A stretch of DNA of 6,344 nt from Desulfotignum sp. (GCA_021737445.1 JAIPDY010000197.1:1-6344), one strand, 5' to 3'. Counted from the stretch's first letter, positions 1 to 6,175 are shown. Numbers and translations are program-made. Notes: a model not told the origin generated them from the sequence alone.

Positions 1-82
1 ACTTTCAGTCCACGTTCAAAGCGACATCTTTTGTAAAAACATAAAGTTATCGGGGTCCGACCCCGATTGAGATTGATTGGTA
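1..82. other. Downstream flank of the operon
   Basis: No gene is visible in these 82 bases after the ATPase stop codon. They hold a GC-rich palindrome (49-67) and an AT-rich stretch, and the minus strand beyond the palindrome carries a short T run (35-39). The first 25 bases faintly resemble part of a CRISPR repeat, but only one copy is present and the window ends there, so nothing is called. Confidence 0.5.
49..67 (-). terminator. Candidate operon terminator hairpin / perfect palindrome
   Basis: ATCGGGGTC (49-57) and GACCCCGAT (59-67) are perfect inverted copies separated by one base. As RNA this would fold as a stem of 7-8 pairs with a 3-5 base loop. It begins 15 bases past the ATPase stop codon. 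On the minus strand it is followed by AACTTTATGTTTTT, so the T run is delayed by about ten bases rather than adjacent, which makes it an imperfect intrinsic terminator. GGGGTC...GACCCC palindromes also occur as dispersed REP-like repeats in many bacteria, so it may instead be a copy of such a repeat. Confidence 0.5.
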
Positions 83-1912
83 TCACGTGATCCGCTCCGC
101 GCTCCGGGGCAATCTGTCATGGGAATGGTCGTGGGGTTCGGCATCATGGCCGGGATGGGAATGGTCATGTATCAGGCGCCGGGCATGGTCATGGGTTTTC
201 TCTCCCCCGGGATGGGTGTGCACAAACCGGTGGGGGTGCTCGTGCAGGTGCTCATGGGGGTGGGTGTGCACGGTTTGGCCATGGCGGTGGGTGTGTTCAT
301 GGATATGCAGGTGGGGGTGGCGGTGCTCATGTTCATGCTGCAGTTTCCGGATGGCGGTGAAGGTGCGCTGCCGAAAGGAAAAAGAGAGCCCGTTGAGGCT
401 GCACAGTTTGTCATCCTGCATGAAATCAGTGGTGGGCAAGTCCCTTATGACCCGGCCCTGGTGCATCACCAGGGTGCGCTGGGTCAGTTTTTCAATAAAA
501 AACATATCATGGCTCACCAGCAGCAGGGTTTTGTCAAAGGTTTCCAGGATGGCCATGAGCTGTTCTTCTCCCCGGGGATCCAGCCCGGCCGTGGGTTCAT
601 CCAGGATGAGCAGGTCCGGGTCCATGGCAAGCACACAGCCTAAGGCCAGGCGTTTGCGCTCTCCGCCGGACAGGTGCAGGGGCACCCGGTTTTCAAAGCC
701 TGCCAGCCCCACCCGGGCCAGGGCATCAGCAGCCCGGTGCCGGCACTCATCCGTTGAAAGTCCCAGCCGGCGCAGGCCGAACAGCATCTCTTCTTGTACA
801 CTGGCACAGAACAGCTGGTCGGCACAATCCTGAAAAACCAGGCCTGCCCTGCGCCACAGATCTTTATACCGCTTCCGGGTCACCTGAGTTCCCTTGAAAT
901 ACAAGGAACCCCGGCCCTGGCGCAGTCCGCACAGGCATGCCAGCAGGGTGGATTTGCCTGCCCCGTTCTCCCCCACAATGGCTGTCTTTTCCCCTTCATG
1001 GATATCCAGGGAAAAGTCCTGGAGCCCGGGGGTGCCGTCCGGGTAGACATACCCGTATTTTTCCAGGCGGACCAGGGGGGAATGCCCGGATGGGTGACCC
1101 GGGTTTTTCACAGATGCATCTGACAGGTTTTCTTTACCGTTTTTTCCATTTTCTTCATGGACAGGAACACCATTGGCCGGGATGGCCATGCGGAAGGAAA
1201 AATCCAGGCCGTGGTCCCGCAGCGCGCTGCGCCGGGAAACCAGTTCGCGCATGGTGTAGTTGTGGTGAATGCTGCCGTGATGCAGCACCACCGCTTTTTC
1301 ACACAGCTCGTACAGGAAAATCAGGTCGTGGGAAATACAGATCAGGGTCCCGTCAAATGCCTTGAGCAGGTCCAGGAAGACCGCCTCCTGCCCCGGGTCC
1401 AGGTTGGCCGTGGGTTCGTCCAGTATCAGCACCTGCGGCTGCATGGCAAGGATACCGGCAAGGGCGGCGCGTTTTTTCTGGCCGTAACTCAGGTTGTGGG
1501 GTTCCTTAAAGGCCAGATGTTCCAGATTGACCTGATGCAGGGCCTGTCTGGCACACTGAACCGCGGCCTCCCGGGATTTTCCCTGGTTTCTGGGGCCAAA
1601 GGCCGCATCATCGATGACGGTGTGGCTGAACAGCTGGTCGTCCGGATCCTGGAACAGCACCCCCATGGTCAGCCGGCTCTCCTCCAGGTGATTTTTTGTC
1701 AACGGCCTGCCCTTGTAAAGGATATGCCCCTGTTTTGGCGCCAGCAGCCCGCTCAGCAGTTTGATCAACGTGGTCTTGCCGGAGCCGTTCGGCCCCACCA
1801 GGGCGGTGCGGTCCCCTGAAAAGATCTCCAGGTCCACGCAGGACAAAGCCGGTATACCGTCGGGATAGGTATATCCCAGCCCCTGCACGCAGAAAAGTGG
1901 CATATCTCCCAT
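83..1912 (-). CDS. cbiO: Fused double ATPase of a nickel/cobalt ECF transporter with His-rich C-terminal tail
   Basis: This 609-residue protein is the energy-coupling ATPase (A component) of a CbiMQO/NikMQO-type importer and acts on the cytoplasmic face. It carries two complete ABC domains. Domain 1 (about 5-225) has Walker A GPNGSGKTT (40-48), Q-loop Gln88, signature LSYGQKKR (141-148), Walker B VLILDE (161-166) and His195. Domain 2 (about 280-495) has Walker A GENGAGKST (314-322), Q-loop Gln361, signature LSGGERKR (414-421), Walker B LLILDE (434-439) and His468. All catalytic residues are intact in both halves. The usual CbiO is one domain of about 270 residues working as a dimer, so this is a tandem fusion. 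Both domains are followed by a similar short motif (GLDFSF at 235-240, GLSFSF at 508-513), which fits duplication. Residues 526-598 contain 28 histidines. The start is supported by AAGGGA, which overlaps the cbiQ stop 12 bases upstream. Family assignment is secure; the metal is not. Confidence 0.95.
   Translation of the reverse strand: MGDMPLFCVQGLGYTYPDGIPALSCVDLEIFSGDRTALVGPNGSGKTTLIKLLSGLLAPKQGHILYKGRPLTKNHLEESRLTMGVLFQDPDDQLFSHTVIDDAAFGPRNQGKSREAAVQCARQALHQVNLEHLAFKEPHNLSYGQKKRAALAGILAMQPQVLILDEPTANLDPGQEAVFLDLLKAFDGTLICISHDLIFLYELCEKAVVLHHGSIHHNYTMRELVSRRSALRDHGLDFSFRMAIPANGVPVHEENGKNGKENLSDASVKNPGHPSGHSPLVRLEKYGYVYPDGTPGLQDFSLDIHEGEKTAIVGENGAGKSTLLACLCGLRQGRGSLYFKGTQVTRKRYKDLWRRAGLVFQDCADQLFCASVQEEMLFGLRRLGLSTDECRHRAADALARVGLAGFENRVPLHLSGGERKRLALGCVLAMDPDLLILDEPTAGLDPRGEEQLMAILETFDKTLLLVSHDMFFIEKLTQRTLVMHQGRVIRDLPTTDFMQDDKLCSLNGLSFSFRQRTFTAIRKLQHEHEHRHPHLHIHEHTHRHGQTVHTHPHEHLHEHPHRFVHTHPGGEKTHDHARRLIHDHSHPGHDAEPHDHSHDRLPRSAERIT
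119..337 (-). repeat. Degenerate His-codon repeat encoding the metal-binding tail of the ATPase
   Basis: This stretch codes for residues 526-598 of the ATPase and is an imperfect short-period repeat of CAT/CAC codons alternating with Glu, Thr, Asp, Pro and Arg codons (HEHEHRHPHLHIHEH and similar). I count 28 histidines in 73 residues. Such HxH arrays bind Ni2+, Co2+, Zn2+ and Cu2+ and are known on nickel proteins such as HypB, UreE and SlyD. The antisense strand of the array produces open Met/Gly/Val-rich frames that are not genes. The repetitive DNA is likely to vary in length between strains by slippage. Confidence 0.85.
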
Positions 1913-1924
1913 AAATGGTTCCCT

Positions 1925-2851
1925 TTACCCTTTCACCCAGTCAAACCAGACAAGGGCGGTGCCAGCGGCAATCCATACACCGGTCAGCAGGATATCCCGC
2001 CATTGGATCTGCAGCCGGCCGGGATCGGGAAAACGGCCTTTGTACCCCCTGGCCTGCATGGCATCAAACACCCGTTCCGTGCGTTCAAAACTGCGGACAA
2101 AGATCATGCCCAGAAAATTGCCCAGAGCCCGCAGGGTGTCCAGGCTGGTTTTTTTTTCAAATCCCCTGGCTTTCATACCGGCGGTCATGCGCCGGGCTTC
2201 ATGGGTGAACACATGCAGATACCGGTAACTGAGCAGCACCATCTGACCGGCCATATCCGGCACCCCGAGCCGGGAAAGCCCGTGAAGCGTCACCGGCAGA
2301 GGGGCGGTGGACAGCAGCGGTTCCATCAACAGGGCAATGGCCATTGCCTTGGCCGCAATGGTGGCTGCCAGAATCACCCCGCGCAGATTCACCTCCAGCC
2401 AGTCCAAGGACCCGAAAACCAGCAGGGTATCCCCGGGGTTTGCCGGCACTGTCAGGGGCATCACCACCACCAGCATTCCCAGAAAACCACCCAGGGCAAA
2501 AATTCGCAGCATCACCTTGTGAAAAGACACCTTTGACGTCAGGAGCACCACCAGGGAGACACACAGGGCAGCTACTGCCGCAGACAGGTGGCTCAGCGAG
2601 GCAATGGCAAAACTGTAAGCCAGCATGGTCACGATCTTGCAGCGTACATCCCAGCGGTGGATCAGGGAAATCCCCTGCCCGCGGCTGTCAGTCAGGGGCG
2701 GGATGGACCAGTCCGGGTCTTTTTCAGGGACCACCCGGGCTCTGGCCTGACGACTCAGCCAGGGCACCACACCCGCCGCTACCACCGCCGGAATCAATAC
2801 CAGCAGGGGCAGATACCACAGCGGCACCTGTATGTGATGCACATCAGTCAT
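1925..2851 (-). CDS. cbiQ: ECF transporter transmembrane coupling subunit CbiQ/NikQ
   Basis: This 308-residue membrane protein is the T component that links the ATPase to the substrate-binding subunit in the inner membrane. The two ATPase-contacting Ala-Arg-Gly motifs typical of the family are visible as MKARG (226-230) and MQARG (265-269), the second followed by YKGRF. Hydrophobic segments lie near 11-32, 72-107 (probably two), 114-134, 158-180 and 284-304. The usual family start, a polar motif around IHRWDVRCK (64-72), is preceded here by about 60 extra residues with one predicted helix. Typical CbiQ proteins are about 220-270 residues, so this is a long N-terminal form. The ATG overlaps the end of cbiM by 8 bases, indicating translational coupling. 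The only nearby alternative starts would remove the extra helix. Family assignment is firm; the role of the extension is unknown. Confidence 0.93.
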   Translation of the reverse strand: MTDVHHIQVPLWYLPLLVLIPAVVAAGVVPWLSRQARARVVPEKDPDWSIPPLTDSRGQGISLIHRWDVRCKIVTMLAYSFAIASLSHLSAAVAALCVSLVVLLTSKVSFHKVMLRIFALGGFLGMLVVVMPLTVPANPGDTLLVFGSLDWLEVNLRGVILAATIAAKAMAIALLMEPLLSTAPLPVTLHGLSRLGVPDMAGQMVLLSYRYLHVFTHEARRMTAGMKARGFEKKTSLDTLRALGNFLGMIFVRSFERTERVFDAMQARGYKGRFPDPGRLQIQWRDILLTGVWIAAGTALVWFDWVKG

Positions 2852-3458
2852 GAAAGGACCTGACAGGCAGCAGCAGGGCCGGCTTGACCCGGGCCAGGAA
2901 CCCGATGGTAAAACCGCTCACCACGCCTTCGATCACGATCACCGGCACATGGGCAATCAGGGCGATTTTGGCAACCCCGAAAAAATCTTCCCCCCCGGTC
3001 ATCAAAAGGCCTGCCAGAAAAACGGCGGACAAAACGGTCCCCAAAGCCCCGGCAAGACCGCCTGTAACAGCCTGGCGCGCTATAGTCCTGCCTTTGAAGT
3101 GCTGAAAAAACCATCCGCAGATCACGGCCGGCACCCCCATCATAACTGCATTGGCCCCCAGGGCGGTTATTCCGCCAAACTGAAACAATATACTTTGCAG
3201 CAGCAGCCCCAGGCCGATGGATAAAAATGCCGCCGGTCCCAGCAGGGCCCCGGCAAGGCCGGGCAGCAGCAGGTGGGCGCTGGTGGGACCAAAGGGGATG
3301 TGTACCAGAGAGGCCACAAAAAAGGCAGATGTGACCACGGCCACTTTGGGCAAATCCCGGCTGTGAATGCGGCGGGCGCTCCAGGCCGCAAGCCCTGCGC
3401 TGACCGCATAACCGCCAAGGGTGACAGACAAGGGAAGCACCCCGTCGGAAATATGCAT
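2844..3458 (-). CDS. cbiM: ECF transporter substrate-specific subunit CbiM/NikM
   Basis: This 204-residue integral membrane protein is the S component that binds Ni2+ or Co2+ and passes it through the inner membrane. It begins MHISDG, the family hallmark. In the known NikM structure the metal sits in a nitrogen pocket made by the N-terminal Met-His and a further histidine. Here His53 (VHIPFG) and His62 (PTSAHL) are candidates for the third ligand, His62 being the better fit. Hydrophobic helices span roughly 8-28, 38-56, 63-95, 98-120, 127-152 and 158-192, and the conserved HVPVIVIEG lies at 170-178. Two ATGs are adjacent (3461 and 3458). The second is chosen because His must be residue 2 and because AAGGGG (3470-3465) is 6 bases from it but only 3 from the first. 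There is no fused CbiN/NikN domain and no separate cbiN gene nearby; NikK/NikL-like proteins stand in that place. Confidence 0.95.
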   Translation of the reverse strand: MHISDGVLPLSVTLGGYAVSAGLAAWSARRIHSRDLPKVAVVTSAFFVASLVHIPFGPTSAHLLLPGLAGALLGPAAFLSIGLGLLLQSILFQFGGITALGANAVMMGVPAVICGWFFQHFKGRTIARQAVTGGLAGALGTVLSAVFLAGLLMTGGEDFFGVAKIALIAHVPVIVIEGVVSGFTIGFLARVKPALLLPVRSFHD

Positions 3459-3461
3459 CAT

Positions 3462-3755
3462 CTACCCCTTTCGCCGGGATGCAGCAAAAGCGGCCGCACC
3501 GAACAGCCCGAATATATAGCCGATACCTGCAAACACATCCTTCACGCCTGGTTTGTCAAGATCTGCCCGTAACGCAGCTATCTCCCGCTGAATCTGCCTG
3601 AGATCACGGGAGAGTGCGCTGTTTTGTTCTTTCAAAAGAGCGATGACCTCCCCGGTACTGTTTTCCGGCGGGGCCTGGGCCCACAAGGGACCGGACAGCC
3701 CCGCCAGAAAAAGGCACAACAGCCCTATGGTAAGCCCCTTTTGCATGCGTGTCAT
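3462..3755 (-). CDS. Small secreted coiled-coil protein with C-terminal membrane helix, NikL C-terminal-like
   Basis: This 97-residue protein has an N-terminal export signal (1-26, cleavage likely after LWA), a charged heptad-like segment (33-67, LLKEQNSALSRDLRQIQREI...) likely to form a coiled coil, a DKPG turn (67-70), and one membrane helix (about 74-92, IGYIFGLFGAAAF) ending in the basic anchor SRRKG. The C-terminal IGYIFGLFG helix resembles what I recall as the end of longer NikL-type proteins in nickel ECF operons, where it follows a beta domain and a charged linker in one chain. Here that beta domain is encoded by the gene just upstream, overlapping by ATGA. Having a signal segment plus one helix also recalls the two-helix CbiN/NikN subunit, so it may be its functional substitute, docking on CbiM. 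GGAGG at 3767-3763 sits 7 bases before the ATG and confirms it as an independent translation start. Confidence 0.75.
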   Translation of the reverse strand: MTRMQKGLTIGLLCLFLAGLSGPLWAQAPPENSTGEVIALLKEQNSALSRDLRQIQREIAALRADLDKPGVKDVFAGIGYIFGLFGAAAFAASRRKG

Positions 3756-4084
3756 TTTCCGGCCTCCACTTCGGCTTTTTTGAGTGTGAAACTGTTTTTG
3801 TGGCCCATACCTGCATCAATCACGATTTTCAAATCATCAACCTCTGGGATTTCAAAATCAAACAACCCCTGTGTATCGGTCACTCCTTCCAGAAGCAGCG
3901 TGTCGTTTCTGTCATAAACCAGTACCTTTCCCCCTTCCACCGCTCTGCCGTCAGGAAAATAGCTTTCAGTGAAAATGGTCCCTCCTTGGGCATAAGCGAA
4001 CAGGTTCACCTTGTGTGCCAGGGCCGGACCCGATGCTGACAATACCACAAACAAGACAACAAGCAAACAATTCACATATTTCAT
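3752..4084 (-). CDS. nikL: Small periplasmic NikL-type beta-domain protein
   Basis: This 110-residue protein has a signal peptide (1-23, cleavage after GPALA) followed by a single compact domain of carboxypeptidase-regulatory or transthyretin-like type. The visible strands and turns include HKVNLFAYAQGG (24-35), ESYFPDGRAVEGGKVLVYD (40-58), the GVTDTQGLFDFEIP motif (67-80) characteristic of such beta-sandwiches, and DLKIVIDAGMGHKN (84-97). After cleavage the first residue is predicted to be His24, and His95 lies in the conserved MGH. Both are candidate metal ligands. Proteins of this kind accompany CbiM/CbiQ/CbiO in nickel ECF operons as an additional component (NikL). Here the chain stops after the beta domain and lacks the usual linker and membrane helix, which are encoded by the next gene. 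GGAGG lies 6 bases before the ATG. Function beyond metal uptake support is inferred from neighbours. Confidence 0.8.
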   Translation of the reverse strand: MKYVNCLLVVLFVVLSASGPALAHKVNLFAYAQGGTIFTESYFPDGRAVEGGKVLVYDRNDTLLLEGVTDTQGLFDFEIPEVDDLKIVIDAGMGHKNSFTLKKAEVEAGK

Positions 4085-4096
4085 CTTATCCTCCGC

Positions 4097-4903
4097 TTAT
4101 TTCATATCCCTTGTCCGGACCCAGTAGACGGCGCCGATCTCCACGCCTTTTTCCTGACCTTCATGGGTGAGTGTCCATTCGGCTTCGTTCAGTGCTGAAA
4201 AGCCCCACCAGCCGGCTTTGGGCATGGCATAGCTGAACACACCGTTTACATCGGCCTTGACCACCTGGGTCACGTAGGGGTCTGCCGGAGGGAGCACGAT
4301 ATTGATATTTCCCGGGGTTTCATTCAAATATTCTATCTCCACTTCGGCAAAAGGCACGGGTTTGCCTTTGAGCAGCACCTGGCCGGTGAACAGATTGCCG
4401 GTCCATAGCCCGTAGGGACGTGTAAACGGGATGATTTCAGTTTCCAGCCCCACATGCTGATCCCATCCCTGTTCCAGGCCGAATGCATTCACACACACTT
4501 TTGTGTAGTGAACGATAAAAAGATCCTCAGCCGGCTCCCAGTAAGGGTCGGGTGCAACATAAAAGGTGTAGTCACCCGGCCTGCGGATCTGATAGTCCGT
4601 GGTCCAAAAGGTAAACGATTGATCCTGGTCCGGGCTTTTTCCTTTTGCGGCCGCAAGTGTGCCGAGCAAATCGGTCTTTTTGCCATCGTGGAGTACACCG
4701 AACTGTTTGGGTTTGGCCATCTCCATATAATGCATTTCCATGGGATGGATGAACTTGACCTGCACATCCAGGGTTTTGTCATCATCCTGGGTAACTATAT
4801 CATCTGACGGGATAATGGCACCGAAATGGGCCAGTGCCGGATTCACTGCCAGGATCATGAATACTGCCACGATAAAGGATGCTGCAATAGTTTTTGTACG
4901 CAT
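4097..4903 (-). CDS. nikK: Periplasmic DUF4198/NikK-type metal-uptake protein
   Basis: This 268-residue protein has a clear signal peptide (1-25, cleavage after NPALA), leaving His26 as the predicted mature N-terminus (HFGAIIPSDD). The rest is beta-rich and soluble with no membrane helix. Segments typical of the DUF4198 family (formerly labelled NikM in Pfam) are the FIHPMEMHYMEMAKP block (51-65), a strand ending PGDYTFYVAPDPYWEPAED, a second beta domain with LKGKPVPFAEVEIEYLN, and DVNGVFSYAMPKAGWWGFSAL near the C-terminus. His53, Met55, Met57, His58, Met60 and Met62 form a dense set of possible soft-metal ligands. In nickel ECF operons this protein is the additional periplasmic component NikK, thought to deliver or capture Ni2+ for the S component. 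A strong GAGGAG sequence precedes the ATG by 9 bases. It starts 31 bases after the porin stop and is followed by the NikL-type gene after 12 bases. The metal specificity is inferred. Confidence 0.87.
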   Translation of the reverse strand: MRTKTIAASFIVAVFMILAVNPALAHFGAIIPSDDIVTQDDDKTLDVQVKFIHPMEMHYMEMAKPKQFGVLHDGKKTDLLGTLAAAKGKSPDQDQSFTFWTTDYQIRRPGDYTFYVAPDPYWEPAEDLFIVHYTKVCVNAFGLEQGWDQHVGLETEIIPFTRPYGLWTGNLFTGQVLLKGKPVPFAEVEIEYLNETPGNINIVLPPADPYVTQVVKADVNGVFSYAMPKAGWWGFSALNEAEWTLTHEGQEKGVEIGAVYWVRTRDMK

Positions 4904-4934
4904 AGTAGGTAGCTCCTCTTAAATATGAAAATCG

Positions 4935-6065
4935 TTAAAATTCAACGGCCAGCTGAACAGTGTACGTATCTGTTTCTTGGCCGTTATCTTCAAATTCCGC
5001 CCGCAGGTACTCCAGTGCGAGATTGGTGCTGTCAAAAATTTTCCAGTTTATTACGGCCCCATACTGGTTTTCAGGCAAAAATTCATCACCGCCGTCATCA
5101 GATCCCCCGTATCCCACAGCCAGTTCCAGATTTTCCAGAACAGCCGCGCCCAATTCCAGGTTCCAGGCAGATGGTTTCCTCTGCCTGGTATCAGCGGCAT
5201 CATAAATCTCCCCGGCATTAAAATGGTCCAGGGCCGCCACATATTCGCCGATGATTTTAAACCGGTCCAGAAATGACACCGTAACAAACACACTCCAGCC
5301 GCCCACCATATCATCGATGGCAGGATTGACAGCAAATTCGGAAAAACTGTCTGATGACAGCAGATTGGAGGTATAGGAAACCCCCATCATGAGCGGTTCA
5401 AACGGCTGTGCAGCTATGGATGCAACAAAGCTGTCAACCATGTCACCATCATTGTCTTCATCGATATCACCATTGAAAAGGCCGGCAGAAAATCCCAGCA
5501 CCCCCTCTGCTGCGGTGTATCCGGCCACCACGGCCCCATCATTGGTTTCCCCGAGCACCAGGGTGGCAGGATCAGTGACAAAATGGCTGTCAAAATACCC
5601 GAAGGGAAGGTACTGCCTTCCTGCTGCAAGCCAGGCAGGCATCCTGTCAGTTCCGGACAAGGTGATGAACCCTTCATCCACAAACAGATCATCCTCCTCA
5701 TATTTGAACATCACGTGCCCGTCCACATGATCGGCGATCCTGGCATCCACAACCAGCTCCACCGTTGCCAGGTCCACATCACTGGAGTCTTCATCAGAAA
5801 CAGCCGGATCAGAATAATCCACTGACTGATGCATGGCTTCAACCTCTATCAATCCGGATATGTTCACGCGCTCAAACCAGTTATCCCCTAAAACCCTGCG
5901 GGCAACCGCCGCTTCCCGATGGCTTGTCCGGTCTTCAATGCTTTTGACTCCCCCGGCTTTGACTGTAATTTCTTCAAGGTTTCCAGATGATGCATCCTTG
6001 GCCGTTACCGGGGATGTCCACATGCAGACAAAAGTCAGACACATGACAAACACTATTTTTTTCAT
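4935..6065 (-). CDS. Outer-membrane beta-barrel porin, LbtU-like family
   Basis: This 376-residue protein has a signal peptide (1-22, MKKIVFVMCL..., cleavage after VTA), a short N-terminal segment with a helical stretch (ARRVLGDNWFERV, 55-67), then alternating amphipathic strands separated by acidic loops, ending in the outer-membrane signature YTVQLAVEF with terminal Phe. These features indicate a 14-18 stranded barrel. The pattern NISGLIEVEA, the FKYEEDDLFVDEGFITL strand pair and AGRQYLPFGYFDSH resemble LbtU-type siderophore porins and related trimeric porins of sulfate reducers. A DxDxDG motif (202-207) in a probable outer loop and further acidic loops (85-98, 321-327) would attract cations. 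Its place as first gene of a metal ECF operon suggests it admits nickel or cobalt, free or chelated. An in-frame ATG 33 codons upstream exists, but the chosen ATG has AAGGAG 10 bases upstream and starts directly with the signal peptide. Confidence 0.8.
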   Translation of the reverse strand: MKKIVFVMCLTFVCMWTSPVTAKDASSGNLEEITVKAGGVKSIEDRTSHREAAVARRVLGDNWFERVNISGLIEVEAMHQSVDYSDPAVSDEDSSDVDLATVELVVDARIADHVDGHVMFKYEEDDLFVDEGFITLSGTDRMPAWLAAGRQYLPFGYFDSHFVTDPATLVLGETNDGAVVAGYTAAEGVLGFSAGLFNGDIDEDNDGDMVDSFVASIAAQPFEPLMMGVSYTSNLLSSDSFSEFAVNPAIDDMVGGWSVFVTVSFLDRFKIIGEYVAALDHFNAGEIYDAADTRQRKPSAWNLELGAAVLENLELAVGYGGSDDGGDEFLPENQYGAVINWKIFDSTNLALEYLRAEFEDNGQETDTYTVQLAVEF

Positions 6066-6175
6066 TTCACTGGGTCTCCTTTTTTTGTAAACTCTGGTAA
6101 AAATTTTCATGATAGTGAACACTTTTTTGCCCATGACCCAGATTTTGCCTTTAAAAAAACCCAAGACAAAAAAAA
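6066..6175 (-). promoter_or_regulatory. Operon leader and probable promoter region
   Basis: This AT-rich stretch between the terminator-like hairpin and the porin is the likely place for the operon promoter. The best -10-like hexamer is TATCAT (6114-6109, five of six matches to TATAAT), but no good -35 stands at the right distance, so an activator or another sigma factor may be needed. I found no clear NikR-type inverted repeat and no B12 box. The call rests mainly on position. Confidence 0.35.
6076..6081 (-). promoter_or_regulatory. Ribosome binding site that fixes the porin start
   Basis: AAGGAG lies 10 bases before the ATG at 6065. No comparable sequence precedes the upstream in-frame ATGs at 6164 and nearby, and the shorter reading begins with a normal signal peptide, so this site decides the start. 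Confidence 0.75.

Noticed and set aside
1..25. Sequence resembling part of a CRISPR repeat (TTTCAGTCCACG ... GCGAC)
   Set aside because: Only one partial copy at the window edge, without the usual stem, spacers or second repeat; cannot be supported without flanking sequence.
27..39. 13-base match TCTTTTGTAAAAA between the left end and the opposite strand at 6196-6208
   Set aside because: Low-complexity AT-rich sequence, and the right copy is explained as the inner stem of the terminator hairpin; not convincing as a flanking repeat of a mobile unit.
77..833. Long open frames on the plus strand opposite the ATPase tail, rich in Met, Val, Gly or Trp, Cys
   Set aside because: They are the antisense of the His-codon repeat (CAT/CAC read as ATG/GTG) and lack plausible domains or ribosome sites; the minus-strand ATPase explains the region fully.
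4454..4807. 117-codon open frame on the plus strand inside the NikK-type gene
   Set aside because: It lies fully antisense to a well-supported secreted protein, has no signal or recognisable domain, and shows no ribosome site of note.
6066..6164. 33-codon upstream extension of the porin
   Set aside because: The ATG at 6065 has a strong ribosome site and a normal signal peptide; the extension would bury the signal behind a basic stretch.
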